Positions 44,909 through 56,441 of a DNA stretch of 64,000 bases are shown here, one piece after another (positions within the stretch are counted from its first letter, which is position 1; the number at the start of each line of letters is the position of its first letter). The position numbers and the translations under genes were made by a program. The notes beneath the pieces are model-generated. The model was given only the letters and a program-made list of their open reading frames with translations, was not told where the DNA came from and searched no databases. Origin of the DNA: Flectonema sp. DT1601 (taxonomy: Eukaryota > Euglenozoa > Diplonemea > Diplonemida > Diplonemidae); the NCBI GenBank assembly GCA_964019425.1, contig OZ025818.1, positions 806,001 to 870,000 of the forward strand. Direction: 5' to 3'.

Positions 44909-45994
44909 ATGCCTGCAGTAAAAAGACAAAAACAGGATTTTCTTCAAATTCTAAGAGACAAGTTGAAGGAACTGATCCCCAAGTTAGACCGTTCTGAAGA
45001 CGGTAATATCTTTCAGTCTTCTCCTCTCGGACTTCCAAATTATGCCGAAAGAATACAACATCCAATGGATACGAGTGAAATGAAATTAAAAGCCACGACT
45101 GTGTACACAAGTGTTGATGAGCTCTCCTATGACTTAGAACTGATGTGCGACAACTGTTTATTATATAACGGTGAAGGGAGTAAGTGGGCGGCAATTGCTT
45201 ACAATCTGCTTTCAGTAGGGAGAATACTGATACACAACCTGAAGACGGAAATTATCGAGTTAGAAAAACAACATAAACAAGAAGCTGTAAAACTCCGTAA
45301 AAGCGCAGCAAGGCGTCTCAAAGACCATCCGATGGTTAAGAGAATGCAGCAGCAGACGGCAGCAGTTGCTGCTCAGCAACCGAAGGTAGAAGAGAAGAAT
45401 CAACCAAATCAAGATGAGGTTGTGACAAGCCATAAATCTCCATCCAAAGAAATTCTCAACGAACCAAGTGAAGAAGAAATCGGAAATAAACAACCACCAA
45501 CAGCTGTAACACCAGTTCACGATGCCTCACCAATAGCAAAAGAAATGCCACAGAATAGAGTCGGTACTCCTTTGATAGTTCCTGCTGTTGTTCGTCAAGC
45601 ACTAAGACGTGAAATTAGATTTCCTGTAGAGAATAAACCACTTGTCTGGAATTGTACGAAAATACTTAATTTATTTAAGGACAAAGTCGCTACTCGTGAT
45701 ATCTGTCTCGACGTTGAAATATCGAATTATTCGATTTTTACGAACGCGATCAGCTCAGAACTTGACTCCAACATCAGTCGGTATGTCACTGCGGAAGAGC
45801 AATCTCATTCAGAGTTTCCGTCTACAACTCCGAGTGATACTTTTGGAGTTGAGCTTCTCATTAGACTTGTTGTAAGTCTTCCTTCATCACTGATACATAC
45901 TTCTGATGATGTGACTACTTCTATTATTTTAGTATCTGAGGAATTACTTCAGTTCGTATCAGCTAATTGGGACTACTTTCAATCTGTTGATTGA
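44909..45994 (+). CDS. Bromodomain protein
   Basis: 361 aa in one exon. Residues 10-115 form a divergent bromodomain: FQSSPLGLPNYAERIQHPMD (ZA loop with the PMD motif), YTSVDELSYDLELMCDNCLL, then YNGEGSKWAAIAYNL, with Asn87 as the acetyl-lysine-binding residue. Residues 118-150 are a charged helix, 150-230 a Glu/Gln/Pro-rich linker, and 240-361 an unassigned domain starting VRQALRREIRFPVENKPL. Bromodomain factors read acetylated histones; in kinetoplastids several mark polymerase II start regions, a role that would suit its position but is not shown. Start at 44909 is chosen because an AG after a T-rich stretch (TTTTATGCAG) lies 8 bp upstream, likely a splice acceptor. Confidence 0.85.
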   Translation: MPAVKRQKQDFLQILRDKLKELIPKLDRSEDGNIFQSSPLGLPNYAERIQHPMDTSEMKLKATTVYTSVDELSYDLELMCDNCLLYNGEGSKWAAIAYNLLSVGRILIHNLKTEIIELEKQHKQEAVKLRKSAARRLKDHPMVKRMQQQTAAVAAQQPKVEEKNQPNQDEVVTSHKSPSKEILNEPSEEEIGNKQPPTAVTPVHDASPIAKEMPQNRVGTPLIVPAVVRQALRREIRFPVENKPLVWNCTKILNLFKDKVATRDICLDVEISNYSIFTNAISSELDSNISRYVTAEEQSHSEFPSTTPSDTFGVELLIRLVVSLPSSLIHTSDDVTTSIILVSEELLQFVSANWDYFQSVD

Positions 45995-46234
45995 GAAGAC
46001 AATGCGATGTCTTCTTTAATTATGATCCATAAACAGTACAAGTATAGGTTAGATATTTCTTAACCATTCAGATGAAATGATTATTACGTTAAGTCAGCTA
46101 ATTTTCTTCTTTCACAGAATACATATGAATCACACTGTCGCTTTTTTTCGTTTTTCGCTTCCCAATTGCGTTCCCTGGTGTTTATGTTGTCACTTTCTTT
46201 TTGCAGACTACACACAACACACAACAAATACAAC

Positions 46235-46515
46235 ATGGGACTTGCCAATGCTGCTGATCCTGTGACGATGTCGAAGTTAGACGCTTATCAGGGTCAGGGA
46301 TGTACTCAGATTAATCTTTATGGCCAGGACCAGGTATGTATCCTTTTATTAAAGAATTAGGAAACAGACACGAAATTTTCTAATAAAAAAAAACAAAGGC
46401 GAATTACTTCAAAGGCCAGGGATTTGAAAAAGGAACTTGTAACGGAAAGGGATACGGTCGTTACGCCGGATCTGTTGGTGGAAATCAATCTCAGGGCTCG
46501 TTGTGGTTACACTAG
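46235..46515 (+). CDS. Small Gly/Gln/Tyr-rich protein, two exons
   Basis: Exons 46235-46333 and 46399-46515 join in phase 0 (donor GTATGT, acceptor ACAAAG after nine A), giving 71 aa. The product has repeated Gly-Gln-Gly motifs (DAYQGQGCTQINLYGQDQ; FKGQGFEKGTCNGKGYGRY). No family is recognised. The 5' leader follows TTTTTGCAG at 46205, a likely acceptor. The in-frame join and matching amino-acid style on both sides of the intron support it as a real gene. Confidence 0.6.
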
Positions 46516-46708
46516 GCAACTGATGGTGTTCGGTTCTTAATTACATAAAACAAGAAAAAAAAAAAAAAAAAAAAAAAAAGAAGAACCAATAGTCCAACCG
46601 ACTCCCACTACACGATTATTTAACACAAAAAGAGATCAGGCTGTTTAAGTTTTGAATTGTGGGTGAATATGTTTTTTTTCCCCCCTCCTCATAGATTGAT
46701 AAAATAAT

Positions 46709-47536
46709 ATGCGCACCTTCCCCAATGATATCCAACAAGTTCTCACATGTCCGTTATTGTTAATTAAAAGACTTGAAGAACAAATTAAAAAAGAGATTTC
46801 AATGCAAACAGAAGAAGAAATTAAACCAAACGACCAACCACAAGCTCATCGTACAAGAGATCTTGTGAATAATTTTTTTAGAGATTTTTTAAAAGGAATA
46901 AATGAAAGAACAGTGTCAGTTGTGTTTAGGAATTGGTTAGCTCCAGACATCGAATGGACCTGCAAGACTACGGGTGCATACGCTGTAGGAATTGAACACT
47001 GCATTGATTCTTATAATCAAGTTTTGATTAACAATTTCGCAGGACTAAACTCCGCGGTCACATTCACAATTCACAATGTAATAATATTATCAACAAACCG
47101 AATTAGACTGACGTTAATATCAAGTGTCACTGCACAGCCTAATATCCCACCTCTGTATGAACATTTTTATGTCAGGGTAAGAGGAGAACAGTTATCTGAA
47201 ATTCTTATTACTCCGATGAGCGGACCTCCACCACAAAGAATTGCAATAGAGCTTCCTGCACCGACAATATGTCGTCCCTGTCAGCACAACGACTGGGACA
47301 GTGTTAGAATTAAGAATCAAATTGCTCTCCTTCGATGTCGCATTTGTACTTCTCAATGGAAAATTAAAATTGCTCAGATAAAAAAATGTAATCGATTTTT
47401 GGAAGGAAGTTGCGCAAGAGAGAAATGTCCATTTCTTCACATAAATGTGAGGAAACGAACCAGAGCGGAGTTGGAAGAAAGGTTCAGCGCAATGTGTGCG
47501 TCTCAGTCTTCTTCTGTCCTCTCTGATTCTCTCTAA
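46709..47536 (+). CDS. NTF2/SnoaL-like domain with Cys/His module and CCCH finger, paralogue A
   Basis: 275 aa, one exon. Residues 50-170 look like an NTF2/SnoaL cone fold: helix RTRDLVNNFFRDFLKGI, then FRNWLAPDIEW, YAVGIEHCIDSYNQVL, TFTIHNVIILSTNRIRLT and FYVRVRGEQLSEILI. Residues 185-217 hold a conserved ICRPCQHNDWDSVR ... LLRCRICTSQWK module (Cys188, Cys191, Cys210, Cys213, with His193). Residues 227-244 are a CCCH finger, C-x7-C-x4-C-x3-H, followed by RKRTRAELEERF. RNA binding is likely from the CCCH finger; the role of the NTF2-like part is unknown. A TTTTCCCCCCTCCTCATAG acceptor lies just upstream of the start. Confidence 0.8.
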   Translation: MRTFPNDIQQVLTCPLLLIKRLEEQIKKEISMQTEEEIKPNDQPQAHRTRDLVNNFFRDFLKGINERTVSVVFRNWLAPDIEWTCKTTGAYAVGIEHCIDSYNQVLINNFAGLNSAVTFTIHNVIILSTNRIRLTLISSVTAQPNIPPLYEHFYVRVRGEQLSEILITPMSGPPPQRIAIELPAPTICRPCQHNDWDSVRIKNQIALLRCRICTSQWKIKIAQIKKCNRFLEGSCAREKCPFLHINVRKRTRAELEERFSAMCASQSSSVLSDSL

Positions 47537-48250
47537 AATGTTTTTTTTTTTTTTTTTTTTTTGATGGAGAGCAGCTGCTACATCCGTTCTTTTACACTAC
47601 TTGCATATCCGATTGGTATAAGTTCCATCATTGTATGTTTACAAAATCAAACAACAATATTACTCTAAACTCGTTACGATTTCCCCCCCGAAACCCTCTC
47701 ACGTTTTCTTATTCTGAATTAAGAACAAACTGGATAATGATAATGAAAATATCAGTTATTTCCTTGTTCTGGTCAGCCTTCCCTCTCAACTTCACTACCT
47801 CGTTGCTTGTACTGTTTTATTTAACTATATCGAATATAAGTCTGGGCTACCAAAAAAAAGGGAATAAAAAAACTTAAAAAAGTGTTTTTTTTTTTCTTTT
47901 TTTCCCGGGACTTTTGAAAAAAAATTCTTTTTGTTCCGTAGAACTCAGTGTTGAGGTTGATTCATTCGCCGCGCAAAAAAAACAAAAAAACAAAAAACAC
48001 AAAATGATTGATCTTTTTAACTTATACTTAACTTATACTTACTAAGTGGGAGCACGCCTTCTGATTATAGCGACTTTGCTTTTCTCATTGGTTGGAATTA
48101 CGTAAAGAAGATTGACTTCTCTATTTACTTATCTACAGTGGTCGAATTATTCACCCACCAGGAGGTTTGGAAGGAACACATTCTATTCAGGTGTTTCAGT
48201 ACCTGTTTTGTTTGGGAGATTGTATACTTTTGTTGACGTTTTTTACGCAG

Positions 48251-48342
48251 AGTGTTACACTCACTGACAGCGATGTAATTGTTTACCTTGTGAGCTTTTC
48301 CTGACTTTTGGCTCTTAGGCTTCCTAAATAAATAAATACATC

Positions 48343-48378
<36 letters not shown>

Positions 48379-49095
48379 GAACTTACTGTTGAGTAAAAAA
48401 TGTAGAGTCAGCCATTTTTTTTTTAAATATTCATTTTCTTTGATCCTATCAGTGTGAGTAACCTCACTTATACAGCAACGTTGTATTCCTGAGGAGAAAC
48501 ATTCTTGTGAGGAAAAATCCATGAGTTTTTTTTTGTTTTTTTTAAATTTCACGAGAGTGGTTTCCTTTTGCCAAGAAAGGTAATTTCGCTTTCCATCGCT
48601 ATTTGCACCTTGTGAAAAAAAAAATATGATAAGAGAGAGACGGCACTAACTAAGCAAACTGTGATCAGCACAGTTACGCAGAGTGTTACACTCACTGACA
48701 GCGATGTAATTGTTTACCTTGTGAGCTTTTCCTGACTTTTGGCTCTTAGGCTTCCTAAATAAATAAATTCATCGTTTTTTTTTTTTTTTTTTTTAAATGA
48801 ACTTACTGTTGAGTAAAAAATGTAGAGTCAGCCATTTTTTTTTTTAAATATTCATTTTCTTTGATCCTATCAGTGTGAGTAACCTCACTTATACAGCAAC
48901 GTTGTATTCCTGAGGAGAAACATTCTTGTGAGGAAAAATCCATGAGTTTTTTTTTTTTTTTTAAATTTCACGAGAGTGGTTTCCTTTTGCCAAGAAGGGT
49001 AATTTCGCTTTCCATCGCTATTTGCACCTTGTGAAAAAAAAAAATATGATAAGAGAGAGACGGCACTAACTAAGCAAACTGTGATCAGCACAGAG
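48251..49095. repeat. Tandem duplication of ~425 bp
   Basis: The segment starting AGAGTGTTACACTCACTGAC occurs at 48251 and again at 48677 and runs in parallel to GTGATCAGCACAG (about 48662 and 49082). Copies differ mainly in T-tract length, so the event is recent. Each copy contains the sequence TGATCCTATCAGTGTGAGTA shared with the spacer element at 52770. Confidence 0.85.
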
Positions 49096-50059
49096 AGGTA
49101 TCTACAATATGAATGGGCGCAGATTACTTCTGCGTGGGGGTTGTGTTATATGTTTTTGTGGATTTTAGAGGTTAGCGCAATACTTCTTGTGTCAAGAGCT
49201 TTATACCACCGGGGTTTTTTCTTCTTCTTTTTTTTTTTTTTTTTAGTATCACACTGTGCAGAAATAATATTTTGCTAATTTTTTTTTTTTTCTTCTTTGA
49301 TGCTAATTACTTCTAAATTATCAATATTCCCCCTTTTGAGTTAAAATGTTTTTTTTTTTTTCGAAAAAAAAAGGAAGAAAAAGAAGTTTGTTTTTCTCTA
49401 TCATTTCCGATTTTCAGCAGAAGAGTCGTCTATGTGACAAAGTTGACTGGTAGCGATATACCTTGTTGTGAGCTTTTCCTGACTTTATCTCCTAGGCTTC
49501 GTAAATAAATAAGTACTTGAATCACTTAAGTTATCCAAAAATGAGTTCTTCTTTTTTTTCAATTAGTATCCAAGTAAACAATAATGATCTATTCTTTTTT
49601 AGATCAAATTATGGTAAAAAAAAAAATAATTTTATTTATTTTTGTTGGTGAACTTCATTTCTGTGGTATGAAAATAAGTTCGAATTTATTCTATGAGAAC
49701 AAACAAAAGAAAAAGAAAGAAAGAAAGAAAGAAAGAAAGAAAACTAACTACCGTTTATTCATTTGCTAACTCGGATGAGTAATATTATCCACAGGGTTGA
49801 ATCAATCACCCGCTCTAAGGGGACGTTCATTGCAATGTTGCCTTTTTCCTCCTCAATTTACTTCCCTCAACCCAGTTTTAAGTTTGCCGTGTGTTTTATA
49901 TTTTAACTGCGGCATTTTACTTACCTCCCTTTCCTTCGATTTTCGATTCGGAAAATAAAATCGATTGTTTTTTTTGTTATTATTATTATTATTAATATTA
50001 TTATTATTTTATTCTTTTTTTTTTTGTTTATTTTAGTTCGATAGTTTAATAAGCTGCGG

Positions 50060-50235
50060 CGAGGCGGAAAGCTGGAGATTGGTATTTATTAATCTTTCAG
50101 TCGATGCTACTTCAACAATCCATGTGAAATCTTCGGATATGGCTACGGATTGGGTCCTCTGTTGCTGTGAGTTACCCTCCTAGAGCACTCATAATATACA
50201 GTAACGTTGGATTATATGACTATAACTAACTATTT
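50060..50235 (+). ncRNA. Conserved spacer element copy 1 (candidate structured RNA)
   Basis: Shares with the later copies a CTGGA...TTTCAG-type hairpin, then GATTGGGTCCTCTGTTGCTG and GTTACCCTCCTAGAGCACTC. Sequence is diverged but order is kept. Whether it is transcribed is not known. Confidence 0.35.
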
Positions 50236-50518
50236 TATATTTTTTCTGAATGTTAAATAGGGAAAGACATCCTTCAACCGCAGTATTGGAGACCCTCGAA
50301 GAGCCACTCGGTACTCTTTGTGTGTTTACCTAACTGATACTCGGTGGTCTGATGGACTTGATAACTAACTAACACCCATGACTTACTGATGAGTAGGACA
50401 GGCCTGACACCGCAGTGTCCCCCTTGCTTTCTTCGCTGAAGAGGGCTGGGTAAGGGGAATGGTCCGAAGTAAGATTGTTTTTAATCTTAGCCCGAAACCA
50501 AGTTGTTTGTTGTCCTAC

Positions 50519-50561
<43 letters not shown>

Positions 50562-50669
50562 GGAAAACCCCTAATTCCACAAAAATAGTTTGCGAAATCG
50601 CCAACTCATCACAAAAATTTTAACCGCTCGAAACAACCCAACATGACGGGAGAATTTTCAGAATTTTCT

Positions 50670-50743
50670 GAGCTCCAGTGGTCTACTGGTTATGACCGCC
50701 GAATCATGACCCGGAGGTCTCGGGTTCGAACCCCGTGACATCC
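50670..50743 (+). ncRNA. tRNA-like sequence in R3 (left unit)
   Basis: 74 bp with an A-box match (GGTCTACTGGTTATGACC, a perfect 4-bp D stem GGTC/GACC) and a perfect B box GGTTCGAACCC, followed by six T, a polymerase III stop signal. The acceptor and anticodon stems pair poorly, so it is tRNA-derived and not a working tRNA. Same unit at 23121-23193 (-) and 57179-57252 (+). Confidence 0.6.
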
Positions 50744-51414
50744 TTTTTTCTCTTTTTCGTAAAGACGGAAAATGTGACCAAAACATAGTCAAAGGGCGGA
50801 TTGATCACCTACTGGTCGAGTTGAGACATATTCCCGTTGCAATAAATCACCAAGACCCCTCCCGTGTGATCGATCACTTTAAAATGTTACTGTGCAGTTC
50901 ACCAGTGAGACTAAGACCTCCAACCAAAATTCACCAGACTTCAAGTTCCAAATTAGGTAATTTTTGTCAGGCATATTCGAACCATCGACAACAGAAATTC
51001 TCACGTTTGTAAAAGCCTTTAGAAATGTGGCTTAACGATCCTCATCATCGATTTAGGTTCGTGACTCAGAAGCCTTCGTCATGTGGCCCTCCTCCCAGCC
51101 AAACTCCCAACATGACTGGTGTCTCCAAACGAGGGGTCGAGCCGAAGCCCGTTTGTCGCCGGAATCGGAAAAGCTACGAGTCCGAAAGGACCCTAACCTC
51201 CGAAGAGGCAGCTGCCGTTCCCCCATCATTGGATAAGTAAAGCGACGATAAGAGTAGTATTTCATTGTTGGTAAACCTCCCACCTATAACTACACCCGAC
51301 TAGAGTCAAAAACGCTGACAGTTTCAAGTCCGTTCCCTTGACTGCTGTTCGCCAGATAGTAGGTAGGGGCAGAAGGAATCTCATTAGTCCATTCATGCGC
51401 GTCTTTAATTAGAA

Positions 51415-51446
<32 letters not shown>

Positions 51447-51592
51447 CAGTTGCAAATTTGTTTTTACAGGTTGGACTTTGTACGGGACAGGCGGGCTTTT
51501 ATTAGGGGCTCCCCCCCCCTTGGGGGGGGTTGGGGGGGGGGGGCTTGCGTCCCGCCAAGAATTTGGCGGACGCAAGCCCCCCTTGCACTCTT

Positions 51593-51670
51593 CCCAGCTT
51601 AGTAGGCTAAAAAACAAAAAACCCGCCGCAAGCCAAATTTTTGGGTCAAGTTCGAGTCCTGGTGGACAAC
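51593..51670 (+). ncRNA. tRNA-like sequence in R3 (right unit)
   Basis: Contains CAGCTTAGTAGGC (A-box-like) and AGTTCGAGTCCTGG (B-box-like), followed by GGACAAC and eight T. Less tRNA-like than the left unit, but in the same orientation and also followed by a T run. Same unit at about 22194-22270 (-) and 57748-57822 (+). Confidence 0.45.
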
Positions 51671-52684
51671 TTTTTTTTGTAGGGAGTTGGCGATTTCGCA
51701 AACTATTTTTGTTGAATTAGAGGTTTTCCCTTTTTTTTTTTTTGATTGACTGATAATTATTACTACTAGCTAACTAACACCCATGGTTTACTGTAAGATC
51801 ACTGTTTCTTTTTCAGATGTGAAAATGATGATTCTTTTTTTTTTCTTCTTTTCCTTCAATCATAAAACCTCTTTGAAGCTAAAAAGAATGTTTGGCAAAC
51901 ACATCTCTTGAGAATTATACTCACTGTGACATCCATCTTATGTATTTTTGTTATGTGATTTGATGAAAAAGGTTGAATTGCTCACCAGCGCGCTGTCTTT
52001 ACTTTTTATCCTTTGATGGGATTCAGGGAAACGGTTACATGATTGTCCTCTGTTGCTGTAATTGTTTTTTTTTTTTTTTTTTTTTTTTTTTCAATGTGAT
52101 TCACATTGTGTTACGTGTAATTGCGTTCTCCTTTTTTATTATTTTCCAGTCTCAACCCTTCTCTCATTCGTTGTGTCTTTTTATTACTGCTTCGAGCGTC
52201 CACCTAACTAGTGCTTGGTGGTTTGTTGGACTCGCAAAACTAATAAACTACAAGTAACTGGTATGAGGTTAAGGACTGAAGCTACACACGAAAAAAACAT
52301 AAATTGAAAGTGATTTCTTTATATTGTTATTATTATTATTTAGTCGTCACACGGCTGACTTTTTTTCATTTCTTGGTGAGCCTTTCTTTAGTTTTTATTG
52401 GTCAAAACAAAACAGTTCTATTAATCTGTTCTAAACCATAAATATAATTAAAAGGGTTTTCTCTTGTTATGTAGAATGGTTAAGGTTTTAGTCTAAGAAC
52501 TGAATGTGAGATGTACTCCACAGAGTGTACTAATAAACGACATTAGTTGTTGTTGCCCTCTTGTTACTTTCCCCTGCCTCTCTTAGTCTAAACTTCCGCA
52601 GGCGAGTTCTTGTGAAAACTTGTTCTTAACCGTCGTTGACAGTGACCATTCTATTTCTGTTGTTTATTTATTTTTCCCCTCACT

Positions 52685-52820
52685 TTTTAGGAAGCTGGTG
52701 GTTTGCGTCTTTTTAATGCCTTCAGCTGAAGCTAATTCAACAATTCATGCTGAAACTGTGGATTGATCCTATCAGTGTGAGTAACTTCACTCAGTATACT
52801 CATACCATACAGCAATGCTC
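52685..52820 (+). ncRNA. Conserved spacer element copy 2 (candidate structured RNA)
   Basis: Same order of motifs: GGAAGCTGG...TTCAGCT hairpin, AATTCAACAATTCATG, then TGATCCTATCAGTGTGAGTA and CTCATACCATACAGCAATG. Confidence 0.3.
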
Positions 52821-53131
52821 CCCCTTTGAAATTGGAAACCCCGCCAAAAAAAAAAAAAAAAAATGGAACTAGAAAATATCTTCAACATGTTACGCACGCA
52901 TTGTTAAAAAGATTTTTGTTCTTATTTTGAAAATGATGTCAAATTTGTATTTTTTTTTTAAATTCACTTACTTCTACAGCTCACACAACTGATGTCAAGA
53001 CAATAGAGTTAACGAAGTGGTTATGTTATAGATTCCTATCAGAAGACAGTACAATCATAAAATCACAACTATTTTTTTTTTTTTAAATTTTTTTTCACTC
53101 CCTACTTAGAGACTTCAGCAAGACAGTAATA

Positions 53132-53965
53132 ATGAGAACATTGCTGCAGCAGGAAATGTCTCTTCGGGAGAAGGTTCCACCGTTTTTGTCACATCCGATT
53201 GGAAATCCTGAGGAACGTCATAAAAAGGAAATGAAATTGCGTGTTAGAGAAGAGATTCATCCAAGTGACTATTTGGAATCGCAGCAGTCGAAAAATCTTT
53301 TTAAACGGTTCTTTGCGGATCTTTTATCAGGTATGCATGAGGGGAAGATTACTGAAGTCTTTACACATTGGTTAACGAACGATATTGAATGGGAGTGTAA
53401 AATTGGATCTATATTCGCTGTGGGTGTTGATCATTGTATTATGATGTATAATAAAGCTTTGATGGACTTTTTTGGAGGACCGAACTCCACAGTTACGTTT
53501 ACTGTTCATGGCATTGATGTTTTATCGTCTGACAGATGTAAACTGACTGTGATATCGACTGTTGATACCTCTGAGACTATTCCTACTTTGTATGAGGACT
53601 TCTATGTGCGGTTTAGAGGAAATAAAGTTTCTGAAATTCTGATTGCGCCAATTGAAGGCTTCGTCGTTTGTTCAGAATTCTTGGCAACGCTTTCGGCAAA
53701 ACCAAAACTTGAACTTCCTCCTCCTTCAATAACCCGTCCGTGTAATCATAACGACTGGGATAGTGTTCGCGTAAAAAATCAAATTGGACTTCTTCGATGC
53801 CGTGTTTGCACTGCTCAATGGAAGATAAAAGTATCACACATTAAGAAATGTAATCGTTATACGGAAGGCATGTGTAACAGGGAAGAGTGTTCTTATCTTC
53901 ACATTCGCATGAGAAAGCAAACTAGGGCAGAACTTGAACAAAAATTCTCACATCTTTGTTATTAA
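53132..53965 (+). CDS. NTF2/SnoaL-like domain with Cys/His module and CCCH finger, paralogue B
   Basis: 277 aa, one exon, same layout as paralogue A: helix SKNLFKRFFADLLSGMHEG, then HWLTNDIEWECK, GVDHCIMMYNKALMDFFGGP, TVTFTVHGIDVLSSDRCKLT and FYVRFRGNKVSEILI. Next come TRPCNHNDWDSVRVKNQIGL, LRCRVCTAQWKIKV, and the CCCH finger KKCNRYTEGMCNREECSYLH, then RKQTRAELEQKFS. The zinc region is far better conserved among paralogues than the N-terminus, so that end is the likely functional core. An acceptor-like CACTCCCTACTTAG lies 23 bp upstream of the start. Confidence 0.8.
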   Translation: MRTLLQQEMSLREKVPPFLSHPIGNPEERHKKEMKLRVREEIHPSDYLESQQSKNLFKRFFADLLSGMHEGKITEVFTHWLTNDIEWECKIGSIFAVGVDHCIMMYNKALMDFFGGPNSTVTFTVHGIDVLSSDRCKLTVISTVDTSETIPTLYEDFYVRFRGNKVSEILIAPIEGFVVCSEFLATLSAKPKLELPPPSITRPCNHNDWDSVRVKNQIGLLRCRVCTAQWKIKVSHIKKCNRYTEGMCNREECSYLHIRMRKQTRAELEQKFSHLCY

Positions 53966-54030
53966 TCGTGTTAAATTTTCTTTTAGTCAGAGAAGAAACT
54001 ATTCAGATTGAAAGATTGTAATCTGAAATG

Positions 54031-54065
<35 letters not shown>

Positions 54066-56441
54066 GAGAATTCCCTGATCGAGGTCCTTGCTTTAGAAAA
54101 AAAAAAAAAAAAAAAAAAAAGCTTTCAGTTTTTGTGAAGAATAATCCACAATTTCACCTCAAGTTACCCGCTTGCACATATTTTACTTCTTTGAAAAATG
54201 TGCCTCCGGTTTTTTCTCTTCTCCTTTTTTTGCACTGAAAAAGTGTACCTTTTCCCACATGCGCAACCAGACACAGTTCTGTAATGTGAAAGTGTTTTTA
54301 TTTATTTATTTTTTTATTGTTTCCGATTGGTGCTTGTTTTAGTATTATATTTTGGACTTATGCTCTACGTGAGATTTCTGTTCTCACTGAGCTTGCCTTA
54401 GGACACCTGCGTTAATGTGTAACAGATGTGCCGCCCCAGCCAAACTCCCCACCTGACTGGTGTCTCCAAACGAGGTTGCGGGTTTTTGGGAAGTCATTTT
54501 GTTTTTCAGGTTATTCTACGACTTTAATCATCTGTGAGAAGTCACTGGTTGTTTACCCATGTTGAGCTTTTTTTTCCCCCCTGACTTACTTTTTTTGGCT
54601 TCCTTATGACTTTGTAAATAAAATAAAATAAGATAAAAAAAAAAAAAAAAAAAAAAACTGTTTTATTAATGTTTTTACATTATTAAACTACCATCTTAAC
54701 GTCCTCTAGTCAACGTGAGACAATACATTTCCAACTAACTAACCAACCTAGCTGTATTGTTTCTTTTTTTTTTTCCCCCTTTTCTCCCTTTCTTTGATTG
54801 ACAATTATGAATATTTTTTCGGTACTTTATGTTTGATATCTATAAAGTCATTACTGTTTTTTTTTATACATTGTCAACCTTTTGGCAAGCCATTTATAAG
54901 ATCGGAGAGAGAAAAAAGAATTTTGGCTTTATCTTTAAAACTATTCAGAAAATAGTAATAAACCAATGTGATATCCTGTTTTGTGTACGAAACCGTGAAC
55001 CGACTTTAAACTGATAAAAGTTAAAGGAGGTTTACGCGTGCTGCCCAATATTATTTTTCTTTATAACAATACTTTGTTAAATGCAACATACCATCTGTAC
55101 TATTCCCCTTCATTGTGATGAACGAGTCAAACGGTGACGTTTTTGCTTCTGTCACGAAACCCGTGAACCGACTTTAAACTGATAAAAGCTAAAGGAGGTT
55201 TACGTGTGCTGCCCCAACATTCTTTTTCGTTCTTACAATACTTGTTAAATGCAAAAAAAAAAAAAAAAAAAAATGTTGGAACAATCCATGTCCTCTGTTG
55301 CTGTGAGTTACCTTCTTAGAGAACACTTATAGCAGGCGGTGACCATTTGGATCGAATGACATGCAAGACACTTCAAATTGTTTTTATCTTCACAAACAAC
55401 ATCAGATTCTGTTTTTTTGAAATGCAACTGGGGAGGGAGAGAGGAACAAATAGTTTTTTGTTTTTTTTTTATTTTAAATTTATTTTTATAATTCAAAGAG
55501 CGTCTACCTAACTGGTACTCTCTAATTTTTCCCACCCTCTCCCCTTCTTTTGACTGATAACCATCAATACTATCTGGTACTCTCTAAAGCTAAACCGAGT
55601 CCATGATCATCCGAGACATTCTTAAAGGCACAAAAGATTTAAGACTCCCTTTCGATCATTTTGACAAGATGTACCGAACTACAGAGTATAGTTTCCATAT
55701 GATACCATTAAAAGCTCAGACTGATATGGATGTTACAATGACACCTGCGAATATAGGACCTTTGATGATATGCGAAGATAAAATAAAACGCAAATTGGAT
55801 GACGACTCATCCATTAACTCGACTGTAATAGTGAAACGACCAGACGTCAAAAATTCAAATTGAGCAAAAGCAAATAAACATTGCTAGCCCTATCCTGGCG
55901 AGCTCCGATGGATTTTTATCTTTGAACGATAGCAACTTCAACATAGAATGAAGTCCCTTAGAACTTACTGATGAAGGCCTAAAAAGGGACAAGTAGTATA
56001 AGATTAAGGCCTGAAACTACATATTCTATTACCCTTTGATGTTAGGAAACAGCAGAAATGAATACTTTATTTATTTTTTTTTTTTTATTGATCTCTACTT
56101 TTCTTATTCTCACTTTTCTGTTCTAAAATTAATGATACTAACTGGTACTCTCTAATTTTTCCCACCCCCTCCCCTTCTTTTGACTGATAACCATCAATAC
56201 TATCTGGTACTCTCTAAAGCTAAACCTGAAAACTACATATTCTATTACCCTAGCTAGATAGATAAATTAAATAATACTATCTGGTAATCGGTAGATTCTT
56301 GGACTCGCTGACTAACTAGCGTACTACTTCACTTTCTTATTTCTTTTTTTTCAAATACATTTTTATTAATACCGTCGCATAATACTGGAGTTGGGTGGAA
56401 AACGATCCACAGTATAGAAATGTGTTTTTTTTATATATTTT
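53966..56441. other. Spacer after paralogue B
   Basis: No confident gene. It contains a relic of R3 (CAAACTCCCCACCTGACTGG near 54445), a tandem duplication of about 100 bp (54985-55085 and 55157-55250, both with CGTGAACCGACTTTAAACTG), and a repeated block at 55513-55597 and 56139-56225 (GGTACTCTCTAATTTTTCCC). Confidence 0.5.
55603..55863 (+). CDS. Possible short hypothetical protein
   Basis: 86 codons starting MIIRDILKGTKDLRLPFDHF and ending in a charged tail (KIKRKLDDDSS). The composition is more protein-like than other ORFs in this spacer. The leader block before it is repeated at 56139-56225 without an ORF. No domain or splice evidence. Confidence 0.25.
   Translation: MIIRDILKGTKDLRLPFDHFDKMYRTTEYSFHMIPLKAQTDMDVTMTPANIGPLMICEDKIKRKLDDDSSINSTVIVKRPDVKNSN

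Larger units (their letters stand above)
50561..51730 (+). mobile_element. R3 copy 2: non-autonomous Mutator-like element
   Basis: 1,170 bp, ends GGGAAAACCCCTAATTCCAC and its inverse, in opposite orientation to copy 1. It is inserted in a T tract, so the target duplication is hidden. Both tRNA-like units and the GC-rich hairpin (GCTTGCGTCCCGCCAAGAAT) are intact. High similarity to copies 1 and 3 shows recent activity. Confidence 0.85.
47537..53131. other. 5.6-kb spacer between paralogues A and B
   Basis: No gene recognised. It contains a tandem duplication (48251-49095), a spacer element at about 50060-50235, the R3 copy 50561-51730, another spacer element at about 52685-52820, simple repeats (AAAG at 49700-49742, ATT near 49977-50010) and many T tracts. 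Confidence 0.6.

Noticed and set aside
50670-50743. A functional tRNA gene
   Set aside because: B box and D stem are good, but acceptor and anticodon stems do not pair; it also recurs in every R3 copy.
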